DNA of 64,000 nucleotides from Eggerthellaceae bacterium (GCA_030524475.1 JAUNGO010000001.1:42120-106119); one strand, 5' to 3'. Numbered from the stretch's first letter, positions 18,190 to 27,254 are shown. The notes: generated by a model not told the origin, from the sequence alone. Numbers and translations are program-made.

Positions 18190-19197
18190 TTAGAACCAGC
18201 CCTTCGAGGGGCCGTCGAGCACTTCCCAACCCGAGGCGAGGAACATCTTGCGCTGCTGGGCAAGGCTGGCGCCGCGACCGCCGTTTTCAGTGCGCTCCAC
18301 CGTGTCACGCGGGTTCGTGCCCACCTCGGCCCAAGCCAAGTTCGCGCCCGCCGCCGCCGTCATCACCGTGTTCGCCGAGCAGTTCAAACGCAGGTCAAGA
18401 CCGGTTGCCAAGCGGTACACCGCCACCATGTTCGCATTCGCCACGTCGGTGAGCATCCCCAAGTCGTACAGCTGCGTGCCCGGCACCGCGATGCGCTTGC
18501 CCACGCCCGACGTGAACGGCTCGGTGGAAATGCAACGCATGGTGGCCTCGGTGAGCTCCTCGGGCGTGTGCTCGGGGCCGACCGGCTCCACGCAGGTCGA
18601 AAGCTTCAAACCCGCCTCGCGCATATGGGCGAACGTGGCCATGCGGTCCTCGACGGGAATCTCGGTGTCGACGCCCTCGCGCATACGCACGGCGTGATAG
18701 GCGCCCTGAGCGCCCGCCGCCTTCAGCTGCTTGGCGCGCTCGAGCGTCATGTCCTCGGTGTTCACCAGAAGCGGCATGTCGGGGCTGATAACCTCGCGCA
18801 CCGACGCCACCATGTCGAGCAGCTTGTTGAAGCTGTAGCTGGCCGTGGTGAGCATGAGGATGAGGTTCGCGCCGTCCTCCTCGTAGATCTTGGCGTACTC
18901 GAGCACGTCTTCCTTCGGCAGCTCGTATTTGCCCTTGCGCGCGCCGTTGCACGCCGCGAACGAACAGAACTTACAGTTCTTCGGGCAAATGGTGCTGTTC
19001 AGGCCGATCTGCGCATGGATTTCCGCCACGCCGTCGGCCGCCTGCATGGAAAGCTCCTGACCTGCCCAACGCAGAATGGCCGCCTCGCGGCTCGTCTCCT
19101 CAATTTCATAAAGCTTGAGGACCTCGTGGTCTTCGAGCCCCTTTCCCTCCAAGCCTTTGTCGATGATGTCGATGAATTCCGGGTCGAACGGTTGCAT
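18190..19197 (-). CDS. BioB-like radical SAM protein 2
   Basis: A 335-residue paralogue of the proteins at 15616 and 24491. The cluster motif is CPKNCKFC, followed by SFAACNGARKGKYELP. Later landmarks are YHAVRMREGVDTEIP, STCVEPVGPEHTPEEL and the C-terminal GWEVLDGPSKGWF. One cysteine (in STCVEP) aligns with an auxiliary-cluster ligand of biotin synthase, but the others are missing. The start is the ATG after GAGGAGGAACCC. It is divergent from the desulfurase-ArsM fusion gene with a 145-bp shared upstream region. Radical chemistry is expected; the substrate is unknown. Confidence 0.82.
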   Translation of the reverse strand: MQPFDPEFIDIIDKGLEGKGLEDHEVLKLYEIEETSREAAILRWAGQELSMQAADGVAEIHAQIGLNSTICPKNCKFCSFAACNGARKGKYELPKEDVLEYAKIYEEDGANLILMLTTASYSFNKLLDMVASVREVISPDMPLLVNTEDMTLERAKQLKAAGAQGAYHAVRMREGVDTEIPVEDRMATFAHMREAGLKLSTCVEPVGPEHTPEELTEATMRCISTEPFTSGVGKRIAVPGTQLYDLGMLTDVANANMVAVYRLATGLDLRLNCSANTVMTAAAGANLAWAEVGTNPRDTVERTENGGRGASLAQQRKMFLASGWEVLDGPSKGWF

Positions 19198-19274
19198 GGG
19201 TTCCTCCTCGTCGCAGTTTGCTGTTCGCCGCATCTGCCTCGCGTTTGAACTGCGCTTATTATAGGGTATTATTC

Positions 19275-19284
19275 ACTAATGGAC
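19275..19284. promoter_or_regulatory. ACTAATGGAC motif shared with the ArsM-like promoter
   Basis: This 10-mer lies in the divergent promoter region of the BioB-like 2 and triple-fusion genes. Its exact reverse complement, GTCCATTAGT, lies at 31802-31811 before the ArsM-like gene. It is a weak candidate for a common regulator site. Confidence 0.3.
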
Positions 19285-19342
19285 GAGTGCTAGTATAAGA
19301 TTAAACGCCAAAGAACAGAAGAACCGCGCGAGAGGAGCGCCC

Positions 19343-22300
19343 ATGAGCCGAGCATCGCATCAGCCGCCTACCAAACCCGTTGCTCGCACGCCCTACACTA
19401 CCGAGCGCCGACATGCGGCGTGCGCCCGCGCCGTTGCGGTGGTGCTTGCCTGCGAGACGGAAACGACGCCGCTTCGCGTGGAGTTCGAGGATCCTGAGCG
19501 TGAGCCCGTGGTGTGCGAGGGCGCGAAGGCGGGCGCGGAAGGCGCTGGGGACACGGGCGCAGACGGGCGTGCGGACGCGGAAGGCGTCAGGAGGGCGCGT
19601 GTGAGCGGGCGTGCGGACGCGGACAAGCCTACCGGCGCGCGCGGCTCCGCGGACGCAGGCAACGTGCAGCAAGCGGCGCGCGTATGTCGCCCAGCCCAAA
19701 TCTACGAAGGAAAACCGCTTGTGCATTGGGCGGTGAACGCCGCTGTGGAGGCGGGCGTGCACGCCGTGTACGTGCTGGCCGCGCCCCATGATCAGGTATG
19801 GAAGGCAGCCGAAGCGTGCGTGCGCGAGCTTGACGGCGCGGGCGGCGTGCCCGTGAAACTCGTGCGCTACGACGCCGACGCCGACGCTTCGGCCACGCGC
19901 GCAGCGTCGCACTTCGAGCTGGTGGGCGTCACGAAAGGCAAGCTCGACGCGGCGCTTCGCTGCCTTGAGGAGCATGATGAGGCCGACGCCGCCCTCATCA
20001 TGTCGAGCGACCAGGTGCGCATCACCGCCGACCACCTGACCGACCTGTGCGAGCGCTTTGCGACCAAGGGCGGCGGCGAAAGCGTCGACGTGGTTACCTC
20101 GTGGGTAAACTGGCTGCGCCGCACGCCGCTTCTGGTGGCGCGCCGCTTTCTTGCGGGGCTTGACGCGTCGGGCTTGTGCGCGCCGCGCCCAGGCAGCGTC
20201 GATCGCCCCCTTCCCCACCTTCGTATGCAGGAAGTGGTGTTCACCGAGGAAAAACTTGCCGCCAACGACGTTGTTCCCGAGCGCGTCGAGAAGTTCTTCA
20301 AGGACTGCACGCTCTCGGCGCTCGAAGCCGTGGCCCTCGCACGCAAGGAGGCGGCCGAAGCCGAAGCGAGACAGACGGAAGATGTTGAAGGCAAGCGCGA
20401 CGGCGGCAGCGGCCAAACCACAGACGCCGACAAAAGCGAAGCGCCGAGCGCGCACACGAAACCCGCAGATCGCAGCGCCGCCGACCAAGAGCTCATCGAC
20501 GTCGCCGCCGCCGTTGTGCGTATGCAGAACGCAGCCGTGGCCGCATGGAACGACGCCGACCAACGCGCACTGCGCACTGCCGACGCGTGGGCGCGCCGCA
20601 ACCAACGCGACTTCCCGCTGCTGAACGACCGCGCGCACAAGGGCAAGCTGGCCTACCTCGACTCGGCGGCCACCGCGCAGCGCCTCGCGCCCGCGGTTCA
20701 GGCGCAACTCGACTTCGACCTGCACGAAAACGCCAACATCTATCGCGGTTCCTACGCGCTTTCCGCGCAGTCTACCGCCACGTTCAACGAGGCTCGAGCG
20801 CGCATCGAGGCGTTTATCGGCGCCGATCGGCGCGAAACGGTGTTCACCGAGAACACCACGACCGCCTGCAACTTGGTGGCGCAGGCGTGGGGCTCGCACA
20901 ACGTGGGAGCCGGCGACGTGATCGTGGCGGGCGTGGAAGACCACCACTCGACCTACCTGCCGTGGCTCATGCTGGCCGAGCGCACGGGCGCGCGCGTGGA
21001 GCCGCTGCCGCTGCGCGACGACGGACGAGTCGACCTCGACGCCTACGAGCGTCTGCTGACGCTGCGCCCGAAGCTCGTGGCGCTTACGCACGTGTCGAAC
21101 GTGATCGGCATCGAAAACCCCGTGCGCGAGATGGCGGCCCGCGCGCACGAGGTTGGGGCGCGCGTGTTCGTCGACGCCGCGCAGTCGATTCCGCACATTC
21201 CCGTGAAGGTGAAGGAACTCGGCGCCGATTTCGTGGCGTTTTCGGGACACAAGCTGTACGGGCCGTTCGCCATTGGGTGCTTATGGATAGCACCCGACGC
21301 CTTCGCCGAGATGGACCCGTTGGGCAGCGGCGGCGGGGCCATCTCGCACGTTGCGCTCGACTCGTATTACCTAAGGCTCGGCGCCATCCAGTACGAGCTG
21401 GGAACGCCGCCTATCGCGCAGGCGGTCGGGCTTGCCGCCGCCGTCGACCACTTCGACGCGCTGGGATACGACGCCGTCATGGAGCACGGGTCGGCGCTCA
21501 CGCGCTACGCCGTCTGCGGACTGCACGGAACCGACGGAGTAACCGTGTGGGGCGACCACGAGAAGCCCGACGGGCTTTTGGGCCTCGTGTCGTTCTCGCT
21601 TTCGGGCACCACCCCGCTTCAAGTTGCCACCACGCTGGGGAAGCTGGGCGTGGCAGTGCGCGCGGGCGGGCATTGCGCACTGCCGCTACACGCCAGCCTG
21701 GGGCTTGTGGGAACCTCGCGCATCAGCTTCGGCATCCACAGCACGCGCGACGACGTCGACGCGGCACTCACCGCCATCGAGGTGTGCCGCCGCCTGTACG
21801 CCAACCAGCGCGACCGCGTGCGCTCCCACTACGCCGACGTGGCCGCAGCGGCCGCGCGCTGCGACTGCTGCTGCGACGCCCCCGCAAGCGGAAGCGAGGC
21901 GGCACAGCTTTACGACGCCGCGAGTACCTCCGATGTTCCCTTGCAGGCGATTGCCGCCAGCCGCGGCTGCGGCGACCCCGTGTCGCAAGCGGGCCTGCAA
22001 TCCGGGGAAGTGGTACTTGACCTGGGAAGCGGCGGCGGCATCGACGCGCTTTTGGCATCGCGGCTGGTGGGACCTGCCGGGCGCGTGTACGGCGTCGACA
22101 TGACTCCCGAGATGATCGAGCTCGCGCGCGCCAACGCGCACGAGGCGGGCGCCGCCAACGTGGAATTCGTGGAGGGCTCCATCGACGCGCTGCCGCTGCC
22201 CGACGCGTCTATCGACGTGGTGATATCGAACTGCGTCATCAACCTGTGCAACAACAAAACCGCCGTATTCGCCGAAGCGTGCCGCGTGCTGCGCCCCGGC

Positions 22301-22597
22301 GGGCGCGTCGTGGTGTCCGACATTGTGGCGTTTGAGCCGTACCCCACCGAGGCCGACGAGCCCCTGCGCGCCATCACCGGCTGTCGCAACGGCATCACCC
22401 CCGCAGCCGACTATAAGCGTATGCTGCGCTCCTGCGGATTCGAGCGCGCAAGCATCGAGCCGAAAACCATCTACACCGACGAGGTGCTTGCCGAGAAAGC
22501 GCACCGCAAGGGGCACGTCGACGCGTTGGAGGCGCTTTCGGGCCTGAGCGTGGGCGCCGCCACGGGAAGCGCCATCATAACCGCCGTAAAGCCCTAA
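19343..22597 (+). CDS. Triple fusion: nucleotidyltransferase-like, cysteine desulfurase, ArsM-type methyltransferase
   Basis: A 1084-residue protein with three parts. Residues 1 to about 365 resemble a MobA-like NTP transferase fold, interrupted near residues 55-105 by a low-complexity Gly/Ala/Asp stretch. Residues 405-820 are a SufS/CsdA-type PLP cysteine desulfurase, with the PLP lysine in SGHKLYGP (about 637) and the persulfide cysteine in RAGGHCALPLH (about 778). Residues 823-1084 are an ArsM-type SAM methyltransferase with the arsenic-binding cysteines of the family: CDCCCD, RGCG, SNCVINL and GCRNG. The SAM motif is LDLGSGGGID. GAGAGGAGCGCCC precedes the ATG. The fusion implies transfer of sulfur and methyl groups in one pathway. 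The domain calls are firm; the overall reaction is unknown. Confidence 0.85.
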   Translation: MSRASHQPPTKPVARTPYTTERRHAACARAVAVVLACETETTPLRVEFEDPEREPVVCEGAKAGAEGAGDTGADGRADAEGVRRARVSGRADADKPTGARGSADAGNVQQAARVCRPAQIYEGKPLVHWAVNAAVEAGVHAVYVLAAPHDQVWKAAEACVRELDGAGGVPVKLVRYDADADASATRAASHFELVGVTKGKLDAALRCLEEHDEADAALIMSSDQVRITADHLTDLCERFATKGGGESVDVVTSWVNWLRRTPLLVARRFLAGLDASGLCAPRPGSVDRPLPHLRMQEVVFTEEKLAANDVVPERVEKFFKDCTLSALEAVALARKEAAEAEARQTEDVEGKRDGGSGQTTDADKSEAPSAHTKPADRSAADQELIDVAAAVVRMQNAAVAAWNDADQRALRTADAWARRNQRDFPLLNDRAHKGKLAYLDSAATAQRLAPAVQAQLDFDLHENANIYRGSYALSAQSTATFNEARARIEAFIGADRRETVFTENTTTACNLVAQAWGSHNVGAGDVIVAGVEDHHSTYLPWLMLAERTGARVEPLPLRDDGRVDLDAYERLLTLRPKLVALTHVSNVIGIENPVREMAARAHEVGARVFVDAAQSIPHIPVKVKELGADFVAFSGHKLYGPFAIGCLWIAPDAFAEMDPLGSGGGAISHVALDSYYLRLGAIQYELGTPPIAQAVGLAAAVDHFDALGYDAVMEHGSALTRYAVCGLHGTDGVTVWGDHEKPDGLLGLVSFSLSGTTPLQVATTLGKLGVAVRAGGHCALPLHASLGLVGTSRISFGIHSTRDDVDAALTAIEVCRRLYANQRDRVRSHYADVAAAAARCDCCCDAPASGSEAAQLYDAASTSDVPLQAIAASRGCGDPVSQAGLQSGEVVLDLGSGGGIDALLASRLVGPAGRVYGVDMTPEMIELARANAHEAGAANVEFVEGSIDALPLPDASIDVVISNCVINLCNNKTAVFAEACRVLRPGGRVVVSDIVAFEPYPTEADEPLRAITGCRNGITPAADYKRMLRSCGFERASIEPKTIYTDEVLAEKAHRKGHVDALEALSGLSVGAATGSAIITAVKP

Positions 22598-22608
22598 TCG
22601 CGCGCCTT

Positions 22609-23046
22609 CTACAACTTCAGTTTCGGCTTCTCGGCGTCGGCGGGGTTCGCCTTCGCCACCTGCACGAGCGCCACAACAACGGCCACGGCAACGGCAATCC
22701 ATACGACGAGCGCCGTGTGATGGCACTCCATCTCCGCGTTCCCGCACAACCCGATGGCGAAATCCATCGGCAGAACCGCGATTATCGCGCCGACGACGAT
22801 CGTCATCAAAGCCGCCACACGACGCCCTTCCGCCGTCTTCGCCGCCAGCGCCGCAATCGCCGACACCACGCCCGCGACGCCCACAAACGTTGCCGCCACA
22901 AACGTCCAATGGCATTTCATGGGCATCATTCCCGACGTGCACTCGATCATCTTGTCGCATCCGCCCATCACGGCCGACACAGCTACCACTGCGATCATGC
23001 ACAACACCGACACCGCGCCAAGCGCCTTCCACACTCCTGCCTTCAC
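22609..23046 (-). CDS. Small membrane protein, DUF4418-like
   Basis: A 145-residue protein with four predicted membrane helices and extracytoplasmic cysteines (GGCDKMIECTSG, MKCHWT, CGNAEMECHHT). The CHWT element and length suggest the DUF4418 family, whose function is unknown. The start is GTG at 23046, seven bases after GGGAGG; a TTG at 23073 is less likely. Its end converges on the triple fusion gene 11 bases away. The cysteines could bind metal, arsenic or persulfide at the membrane surface, but this is a guess. Confidence 0.6.
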   Translation of the reverse strand: MKAGVWKALGAVSVLCMIAVVAVSAVMGGCDKMIECTSGMMPMKCHWTFVAATFVGVAGVVSAIAALAAKTAEGRRVAALMTIVVGAIIAVLPMDFAIGLCGNAEMECHHTALVVWIAVAVAVVVALVQVAKANPADAEKPKLKL

Positions 23047-23149
23047 TGCAAACCTCCCGCTCGCTTTACTCAATTGCCATCGGCATATGCTAGATCATGT
23101 CAACGGAGCACGCAAGCCCGAACGCGGAGACGGGGCGGGCGAACACGCC

Positions 23150-23341
23150 CTACCACCACGACGAAGGGCCGCGGAAGGTTTTCCAACCCTGTCGCTCGAA
23201 ATCGGTGCGTACCTTCTGCACCGAGTCGCCAAATTATTCGCCATGCCTTCGCCCATGCGCACCGCATGGTACACGCTGCCCACGCCCACGCTGCGCAAGC
23301 GCCGCGTCAACAATGCGCTCAATGTCAGGGGAAACCTTCAT
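23150..23341 (-). pseudogene. Remnant of a fourth BioB-like radical SAM gene
   Basis: Three pieces of the BioB-like family lie in order but in different frames: an N-terminus (KVSPDIERIVDAALAQR after ATG at 23341), a middle piece (VYHAVRMGEGMANN) and a C-terminus (DFERQGWKTFRGPSSWW and a stop at 23150). Each matches the same landmark of the intact paralogues (YHAVRM-EG, GWEVLDGPSKGWF). The radical SAM cysteine region and most of the barrel are gone. It lies just downstream of the rhodanese gene and is clearly non-functional. Confidence 0.75.
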
Positions 23342-23351
23342 GCCGCCTCGT

Positions 23352-24296
23352 CTACTCGATGGGGTTCTCCGCGTCGCCCGCCCACTCGCTGTAGCCGGCG
23401 GTGTACACGCTCACGTTCTCGAAGCCCTGGTTGGCAAGCGTCTCGGCCACAAACGCCGCGCGCACGCCGCCCGTGCAGTACACGATGACCTCATCGTCGG
23501 CCGAGAGACCCGCGTCGTCGAGGAGCGCCTTGATCTCGTCGTCCGAGATCACCGTGCCATCGGCGTTGATGAAGCTGACGGCAGGCAAACTGATCGCGCC
23601 CGGAATGCGGCCTTCGCGCGCTTCGCCCATCGTCGTCTCGCCGTCGTATTCCGCGCTCAAGCGCGCGTCAACGATTTTCGCGGAATCCATGTGCGCCTTC
23701 ACGTAGGCGGTGTCGACCTGGTCGATGGGATCGTTGTCGGTGCCGTGCAGGCTGGCCTTGACTTCGCCGCCCTTGGTCATCCACATAGTCCAGCCGCCGT
23801 CGAGAATATGCACGTCTTCAAGCCCCGCCTCGCGCAGAGCCCAGTAGATGCGACCGTCCTCGCCCCAGCCGTCGCGCGTGTCGGTGTAGACAACCACCGG
23901 CTTGCTGCCGTCGATGCCGCGCTGAGCGGCGGCTGCGGCAATCTCGTCGGAGGGCAGCAGCTCGCCCCAACCGGGCTGCCCCTGCTCAACCTCGACGTTG
24001 GAAATGGCCGTCCAGTGCAGGCCCACCGCACCGGGAATGTGCTGTTGGGTAAACGTGCTCGTCGAGCGCGCGTCGACGACCGTCACGTCGTCCAAGTGCT
24101 CCTGCAGCCAGTCGAAGCTCACGTACATACCTTGGTCGGCCGCGCTGAACGCCGCCGCCTCCGTTGCCGCCGATGCGGCGCTCGCCGCGCTACTGGTGCT
24201 GCCGGCACCATCGCCCGACGAGCATCCCACGCCCGCTACCGCCATGACCGCCGCAAGCGAACCTACCGCCGCAATCTTTCCCCATGTGCGTACCAT
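23352..24296 (-). CDS. Rhodanese lipoprotein with two domains
   Basis: A 314-residue exported sulfurtransferase. Signal peptide and lipobox (AGVGCSS) are followed by two rhodanese domains. The first, about residues 60-190, has YTDTRDGW where the active loop should be and lacks the catalytic cysteine. The second has an intact loop, YCTGGVRA. This inactive-active layout is typical of thiosulfate or mercaptopyruvate sulfurtransferases. The start at VRTWGKI is placed eight bases behind AAAGGAG. It presumably handles sulfane sulfur at the outer membrane face, next to the radical SAM genes. Confidence 0.87.
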   Translation of the reverse strand: MVRTWGKIAAVGSLAAVMAVAGVGCSSGDGAGSTSSAASAASAATEAAAFSAADQGMYVSFDWLQEHLDDVTVVDARSTSTFTQQHIPGAVGLHWTAISNVEVEQGQPGWGELLPSDEIAAAAAQRGIDGSKPVVVYTDTRDGWGEDGRIYWALREAGLEDVHILDGGWTMWMTKGGEVKASLHGTDNDPIDQVDTAYVKAHMDSAKIVDARLSAEYDGETTMGEAREGRIPGAISLPAVSFINADGTVISDDEIKALLDDAGLSADDEVIVYCTGGVRAAFVAETLANQGFENVSVYTAGYSEWAGDAENPIE

Positions 24297-24411
24297 GTCC
24301 CTGCTCTCCTTTGTTTGTAATCCTATATTGGTCAAAATCCATTATATGAATACATAAAGTAAAGTCAAAGAAAAATAGAGGCTGCCTCGCCAAACGGAAG
24401 GAGCGGGGGCG

Positions 24412-24475
24412 ATGGGTGAACGCGGGGGCGGGTGGGTGGTCGGGCGGTGGGCGAACGCCCCTGCGTTCGCCCCAT
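24412..24475. terminator. Long GC-rich hairpin between rhodanese and BioB-like 3
   Basis: ATGGGTGAACGCGGGGGCG at 24412 pairs, with a few mismatches, with CGCCCCTGCGTTCGCCCCAT at 24456. Outer bases (AACGGA/TCCGTT) extend the stem to about 24392-24485. It lies directly after the BioB-like 3 stop on the minus strand and probably terminates it. Confidence 0.6.
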
Positions 24476-24490
24476 CCCTCCGTTTTGCCG

Positions 24491-25486
24491 CTATTTCGCA
24501 AACATCTTCGAGGGGCCCTCGAGAACTTCCCAGCCGCATTCCTGGTACAACTCGCGGCAGCGGTTGACCGTCCAACCGCGCACGGTTTCCGCCTCGGTGT
24601 CGCGCGGGTTCGACCCCACCTCGGCCCACACGAGGTTCGCGCCCGCGTGAACGCCGAGCGCATTGGGCTCGTGCGTGCAGTTGCCGGGAACGCGCGTGCC
24701 CGTGGCCAGCGCCACTGCAGCCACGATGGTGGCCATGCGCGCGTAGCTCACTTGCCCATGCACGGCCAGCGGCGACGACGGGATGGTCGTGCGGCGCATC
24801 GACCCCGAGAAGTACGCCTCCAAGTCGCGCGTGAGCAGCGTTTTCTCCACCAGCTCGTCGATCGAATGCTCAGGGCCCACGGGTTCCACGCACATACCGA
24901 CGATAAGTCCCGCCTCCTTCGCCGCCTCGATGGTTTTCACGCGGCGCTCAAGCGGAATGCGCGTGAACTCCCCCTCGCCCATGCGAATGGCGTGGTAGAC
25001 GCCCGTGTACCCCGCCTCCACCAGCGCCTTTGCCTCGTCAAGATCGAAGTCGCCGGTGTTCGCCACCAGCGGAATGTCAGTTTTCATGGCGCGCTTGATG
25101 GCCTTCGACACGTCGATAAAGTCCTCGAAGGCGAAGTTCGCGGTCGACATCACGTAGATGGCGTTCGCGCCCTGGGCCTCCATCGAGAGCACGCCCCCGA
25201 TGGCCTCGTCGACCGGCAACGCGGTGGCCTCGGTGAACACCTTGTTGGAAGCGGCGAACGAGCAGAACTTGCAGTCTTTGCCGCACAACCCCGTATTGAT
25301 GCCGATTTGCCCGTGTATCTCCGCCTTGCCGTCGAGCAGCTCGGCGGAGAAGCGGCGGCCGGCCTGTTGAATGGCGAAGGCTTCCTCGCTGAGGTCTTCC
25401 ACGCGGAAAAGCTCCGCAACCTCGACGGCGGAAAGATCGGTGCCGTCAAGCGCCTTGTTGATGATGGATGAAATCGTCTTGTCCAT
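24491..25486 (-). CDS. BioB-like radical SAM protein 3
   Basis: A 331-residue paralogue of the proteins at 15616 and 18190. The cluster motif is CGKDCKFC followed by SFAAS. Conserved landmarks are YHAIRMGEGEFTRIP, VGMCVEPVGPEHSIDEL, GANLVWAEVGSNPRDTE and the C-terminal GWEVLEGPSKMF. The start follows GAAAGGACTCCATC. It shares strand and block with two rhodanese lipoproteins on either side, which suggests a sulfur-related reaction. Substrate unknown; not a standard biotin synthase for lack of the auxiliary-cluster ligand set. Confidence 0.82.
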   Translation of the reverse strand: MDKTISSIINKALDGTDLSAVEVAELFRVEDLSEEAFAIQQAGRRFSAELLDGKAEIHGQIGINTGLCGKDCKFCSFAASNKVFTEATALPVDEAIGGVLSMEAQGANAIYVMSTANFAFEDFIDVSKAIKRAMKTDIPLVANTGDFDLDEAKALVEAGYTGVYHAIRMGEGEFTRIPLERRVKTIEAAKEAGLIVGMCVEPVGPEHSIDELVEKTLLTRDLEAYFSGSMRRTTIPSSPLAVHGQVSYARMATIVAAVALATGTRVPGNCTHEPNALGVHAGANLVWAEVGSNPRDTEAETVRGWTVNRCRELYQECGWEVLEGPSKMFAK

Positions 25487-25547
25487 GATGGAGTCCTTTC
25501 TCTGTGCTCAATAGGGTCAACACTTTTTGTTTCGCCGCCATGGCCCG

Positions 25548-26054
25548 TTACTTCTCGATCGGATTCTGCGCATCGGCCGTCCAGTCGACCCAGCTACCCT
25601 CGTACACCTTGACGTCGGAAAACCCGGCGTCGCGCAAAATGTCGGCCGCCGCCTTCGCACGTACGCCCGTGCGGCAGTACAGCACGAGCGGCGTGTCGTG
25701 CTCGATGCCCGCCGCAAGGTAGAGCGCCTCCTGCTCTTCACCAACCGTGTCAGCGGTACACGGGCTTGCGGAATAGGAGATGTTCACCGCACCAGGAATA
25801 TGCCCCTCGGAAAACTCGCTCGGCGTACGCACGTCAACCAGCGTAAAGGCGCGGGGCTCAGCCTTCACGTAGGCGGCATCGACAATGTTCGCGTTCTCCA
25901 TCTGCCCGCCCGTCCCTTCGCTAGACTGGCTGGAGCCGTTGCTCGCCGCCGCACAACCCATCAATCCAATACATAACGCACACGCCAACACGGCGGCTAC
26001 AATTCCACACGCACGCGTGCCTTCGAGCGCTTTTCCCCGGCCAATTCCGTTCAT
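25548..26054 (-). CDS. Single-domain rhodanese lipoprotein
   Basis: About 168 residues: signal peptide with lipobox LMGC, a Ser/Gly-rich linker, then one rhodanese domain with the active loop YCRTGVRAK. The C-terminus (DAQNPIEK) closely matches that of the larger rhodanese lipoprotein (DAENPIE), so the two are related. ATG at 26054 is preferred; an ATG eight codons upstream has no ribosome site. It is expected to accept and donate sulfane sulfur at the cell surface. Confidence 0.84.
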   Translation of the reverse strand: MNGIGRGKALEGTRACGIVAAVLACALCIGLMGCAAASNGSSQSSEGTGGQMENANIVDAAYVKAEPRAFTLVDVRTPSEFSEGHIPGAVNISYSASPCTADTVGEEQEALYLAAGIEHDTPLVLYCRTGVRAKAAADILRDAGFSDVKVYEGSWVDWTADAQNPIEK

Positions 26055-26207
26055 TCCGCTTCTTCGTCCTAGTCTCATAACTATTTGATTGCATCCAATA
26101 CTATACTTGCACATGACGCTTGCTCAACGCCATTATAGCAAGCGAGAAATGATTTCACATGGACCAAAAGGTAGCTTGGCATCATCACCCGCGTACACAA
26201 GGAGTAG

Positions 26208-26335
26208 GCGACAACGTACGAGGAAATGCTGCACCTGCCGGCGCTTGACGAGACGAACCCTGAGACTACGACGGCGACGGCCAGCGCATAGCCCTCACAC
26301 CCGAGTACATGGAGCAGAAGATCAAGGAGGGGTAG
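26208..26335 (+). pseudogene. Short gene remnant of unknown family
   Basis: Two protein-like pieces lie in consecutive frames: TTYEEMLHLPALDETNPE after a stop at 26205, then DGQRIALTPEYMEQKIKEG ending in TAG at 26333. The second piece looks like an intact C-terminus. I do not recognise the family. The rest of the 337-bp gap holds only the promoter side of the rhodanese gene and a terminator. Confidence 0.4.
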
Positions 26336-26360
26336 CTACTAGGGAGCTGTAGAGACCGCT

Positions 26361-26388
26361 GGGTGGGACGGCACCAACCGCCCCACCC
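26361..26388 (-). terminator. Terminator of the DJ-1 gene
   Basis: GGGTGGGACGG and CCGCCCCACCC form an 11-bp stem with one mismatch around a six-base loop, four bases beyond the stop on the minus strand. Confidence 0.65.
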
Positions 26389-26391
26389 GTC

Positions 26392-26991
26392 TTATCCCGC
26401 CAGCCCCTTACGGTAGCGAGCCAACTCCCGCGTGCCTTCCTCGCCAATCAGCATATCCACCATGCGATAAACCACCTCTTGCGAGAACTCCGGCCCCGCG
26501 CACGAGATCACGCGGTCTGAGCACACCACCGGCGCATCCTCGAACGCGCAGCCCGTTGCACGCAGAATAGCCACGTTGTCGTGGTTCTTGCTGAGCGCAT
26601 ACGTGGTCGCCCGCCCTTGCGCGAGCACACCCGACTCCGCCACGCACAACACGCCCACGCACATGGTCGCAACAACAGCGCCGCTCGCATGGGCGCGGCG
26701 AATGAATTCGTACACGTCTTCGCAATAAATCTCATCGAAACCGTGGCTGTGGAAGCCGCCGGGAATCACCAACGCGTCAAACGACTGCGGGTCAACGTCG
26801 CTCAGCAGCGCGTCGACCGCAAACGACGTGCCAAACCGACCGTGCACCTCGCGATGCAGCCCCGCCGTCGTCACCTCGATCAGCGGCAGGTGCGGCCGAT
26901 ACTCCGTCCAGCGGCACAGCGACGTCGCGCACACCGCCTCGTAGTCCTCAAACCCCTCCGCAAGAAAAACCAGTACACGCTTAGTTGCCAC
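26392..26991 (-). CDS. DJ-1/PfpI family protein
   Basis: A 199-residue protein of the class I glutamine amidotransferase-like DJ-1/PfpI fold. The nucleophile elbow is ATMCVG with Cys111, and the acidic partner is Glu15 in GFED. IPGGFHSHGFDE matches the family's gly-rich loop. Members include deglycases, glyoxalases, chaperones and transcription co-factors, so the activity is open. GTG start behind GAAAGGGG. Single gene ended by its own terminator. Confidence 0.85.
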   Translation of the reverse strand: MATKRVLVFLAEGFEDYEAVCATSLCRWTEYRPHLPLIEVTTAGLHREVHGRFGTSFAVDALLSDVDPQSFDALVIPGGFHSHGFDEIYCEDVYEFIRRAHASGAVVATMCVGVLCVAESGVLAQGRATTYALSKNHDNVAILRATGCAFEDAPVVCSDRVISCAGPEFSQEVVYRMVDMLIGEEGTRELARYRKGLAG

Positions 26992-27254
26992 GCGAAGCCC
27001 CTTTCCCGCAACCGATGATTCTCACTTGAGCTTCCATTTTTGTGAGTTTCCGCACATTATTCCTTGGTATTTCGTGCATTCTTACACATTTTTGGAAGTT
27101 TTACAGATTGGCAAGTGCTCTCTCGACCAAGAAAAGCAGGGGGCAAACGTAGGAGGGGGCGGCCACGCCGCCGCATCTGCCCAAAAAGAGTCGCAGCCGG
27201 CAACGTGGGGGAGGATGTCGTCGGCAAAAAAACGTTTCGATCTAAATTTAGGTA

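Noticed and set aside
19301..21250. Long 649-codon open frame on the minus strand
   Set aside because: It is the antisense shadow of the triple fusion gene, caused by high GC. It has no family motifs, no ribosome site and Arg/His-rich composition.
26089..26352. An 87-codon plus-strand gene
   Set aside because: Arg/Thr-rich low-complexity translation without a ribosome site. The coding-like signals in this stretch are in other frames and look like a gene remnant.
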